A DNA stretch of 64,000 nucleotides, taken from Dendrolimus kikuchii. Lineage: Eukaryota > Arthropoda > Insecta > Lepidoptera > Lasiocampidae. Shown in pieces: positions 63,166 to 64,000 of the stretch. Position 1 is the stretch's first letter. The number at the start of each line of letters is the position of its first letter. The notes under the pieces are model-generated. The model made no database searches. It was not told where the DNA came from and worked only from the letters and a program-made list of their open reading frames with translations. The DNA lies in NCBI GenBank assembly GCA_019925095.2, contig CM034411.1, forward strand, positions 14,322,001 to 14,386,000. Reading direction: 5' to 3'. The position numbers and the translations under genes are program-made.

Positions 63166-64000
63166 AGACAGCAATATTTCTATGGATTACTGTGGGATGC
63201 ACAAGGTGGTTTCAGAAATGGAAGGGGATGTATGGATCAAGTTTTCTCTCTCCGCAATATCGTAGAGAAGCAGCTGGCTATGGGCCGGAAGGTTTTCTGC
63301 GGTTTTGTGGATCTAGAGAAAGCATTTGACAGGGTTGTGCGGAAGGACCTCTGGGACATATTGCCCGGATATGGGATAAATGGCCAATTGATGCGTGCTG
63401 TGCAGTCCACTTACGAGGGCTGTCCCGGCATGCGTGCGGGTGGAAGGCAGCCTGTCGCCCTGGTTTGATAAAAATATTGGTCCGCCAGGGCTGCGTGCTG
63501 TCGGCTTTGCTGTTCAATCCTATATCTGGACGATTGTCTCAAACAGAGAATAAGATTGATGGATGTTGGGGTGCGGATGAGTGATCTAGTTGTAAGCGTA
63601 CTTGCATTTATGCGGTTGATGCCGTGCTTTTAGCCGAATCGCCATCAGAACTGCAAACGACTAGTCACAATGATGAAAGATGACTGTCAGGCGAGAGGCT
63701 TACATTTGAATGCGAAGAAAACAAAGGTTATGGTGTTTGAAATGAATTTGAAACCAGAACGAATGCAAGGATAATGGTCGATGATGTTATTGCTAGAGTC
63801 AAATGAATGAGTTTGTATATCTTGGCGATGTGCTTTTAGCAGGGATGGAAGGTACACCGCTGATATAGAAAGAAGAGTGAATTTGGGGAATAGTGTGAAT
63901 GGAGCGTTAGGTAAACTTCTAGGCGCTAAGATACCTATAGCCAGTAAGGCCCAAAGCTCGCCGTACATCAACGCGGTGCTGGTACCTACGCTCACGTATG
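63166..64000 (+). pseudogene. RTE-like LINE A, reverse transcriptase core (copy 17, runs off window)
   Basis: Domains in order: QGGFRNGRGCMDQVFSLRNI; KVFCGFVDLEKAFDRVVRKD (RT motif A, with Asp in FVDLEKAFD); after a frameshift VRQGCVLSALLFN (motif B); then YAVDAVLLAESPSELQT, where the catalytic YADD reads YAVD; then ARGLHLNAKKTKVMVFEMN; ending INAVLVPTLTY at the edge. Several frameshifts and stops are present. The final 35 bases match the start of copy 7 at 25111, which links this RT to the 3' pieces. Reverse transcription would not work from this copy. Confidence 0.82.

Overview
This window looks like transposon-rich, AT-rich insect DNA, most likely from a moth or butterfly (Lepidoptera). 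The clues are a tRNA-derived SINE whose 3' part reads like the common lepidopteran type (ending in a 'cagcagtgggacatttatg' block), non-autonomous Helitron-like repeats that begin TCTATA and end CTAG, and many non-LTR retrotransposon (LINE) tails of kinds common in that order. I cannot name the species. I recognise no host protein-coding gene, rRNA gene or functional tRNA gene. Every sizeable readable frame I could interpret is a piece of a mobile element.

Family labels used below are mine. A = RTE-like LINE with an (ATGT)n tail, 17 pieces; the most 5' piece, with the reverse transcriptase core, runs off the right edge. B = about 300-bp SINE-like repeat with an A-rich tail, 18 pieces. L = LINE that shares its 3' tail with B. 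C, E, F, G, J, R, W, Y, Z = other LINE 3' ends. D and T = solo LTRs. H, P, Q and 'type 3' = Helitron-like repeats. V, N, O, M1 = shorter dispersed repeats. PLE = Penelope-like element; the best copy keeps an open 211-codon GIY-YIG endonuclease frame.

Layout: 0-10 kb, LINE C tail, small B/A/L pieces, palindromic M1 and Helitron P. 10-20.3 kb, strongly nested insertions (LINE E > LTR D > PLE; V > Helitron Q and LINE W; LTR D > LTR T). 21.1-22.0 kb, a two-unit repeat dense in GAGCTGCTG and TACTCG motifs. 22.5-27 kb, Helitron H family. 27-34 kb, dense LINE/SINE pile-up with a GC-rich R1-like insertion. 34.9-38.4 kb, the longest stretch with no recognised element. 43.9-44.9 kb, a 254-bp tandem array. 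45-51.6 kb, LINEs, Helitron H with B inside, SINE and a probable SINE/LINE chimera. 52-53.4 kb, PLE head-to-head with LINE C. 55.6-55.9 kb, long AT microsatellite and hairpin. 56.9-58.3 kb, a Copia gag relic split by a LINE and then a solo LTR. 58.7-64 kb, Helitrons, LINEs and the RTE-like reverse transcriptase.

The elements do not form a pathway. What the window records is an insertion history, readable because about two dozen insertions still have target-site duplications (TSDs) that can be seen by eye. All family names rest on motifs read by eye, not on database searches.
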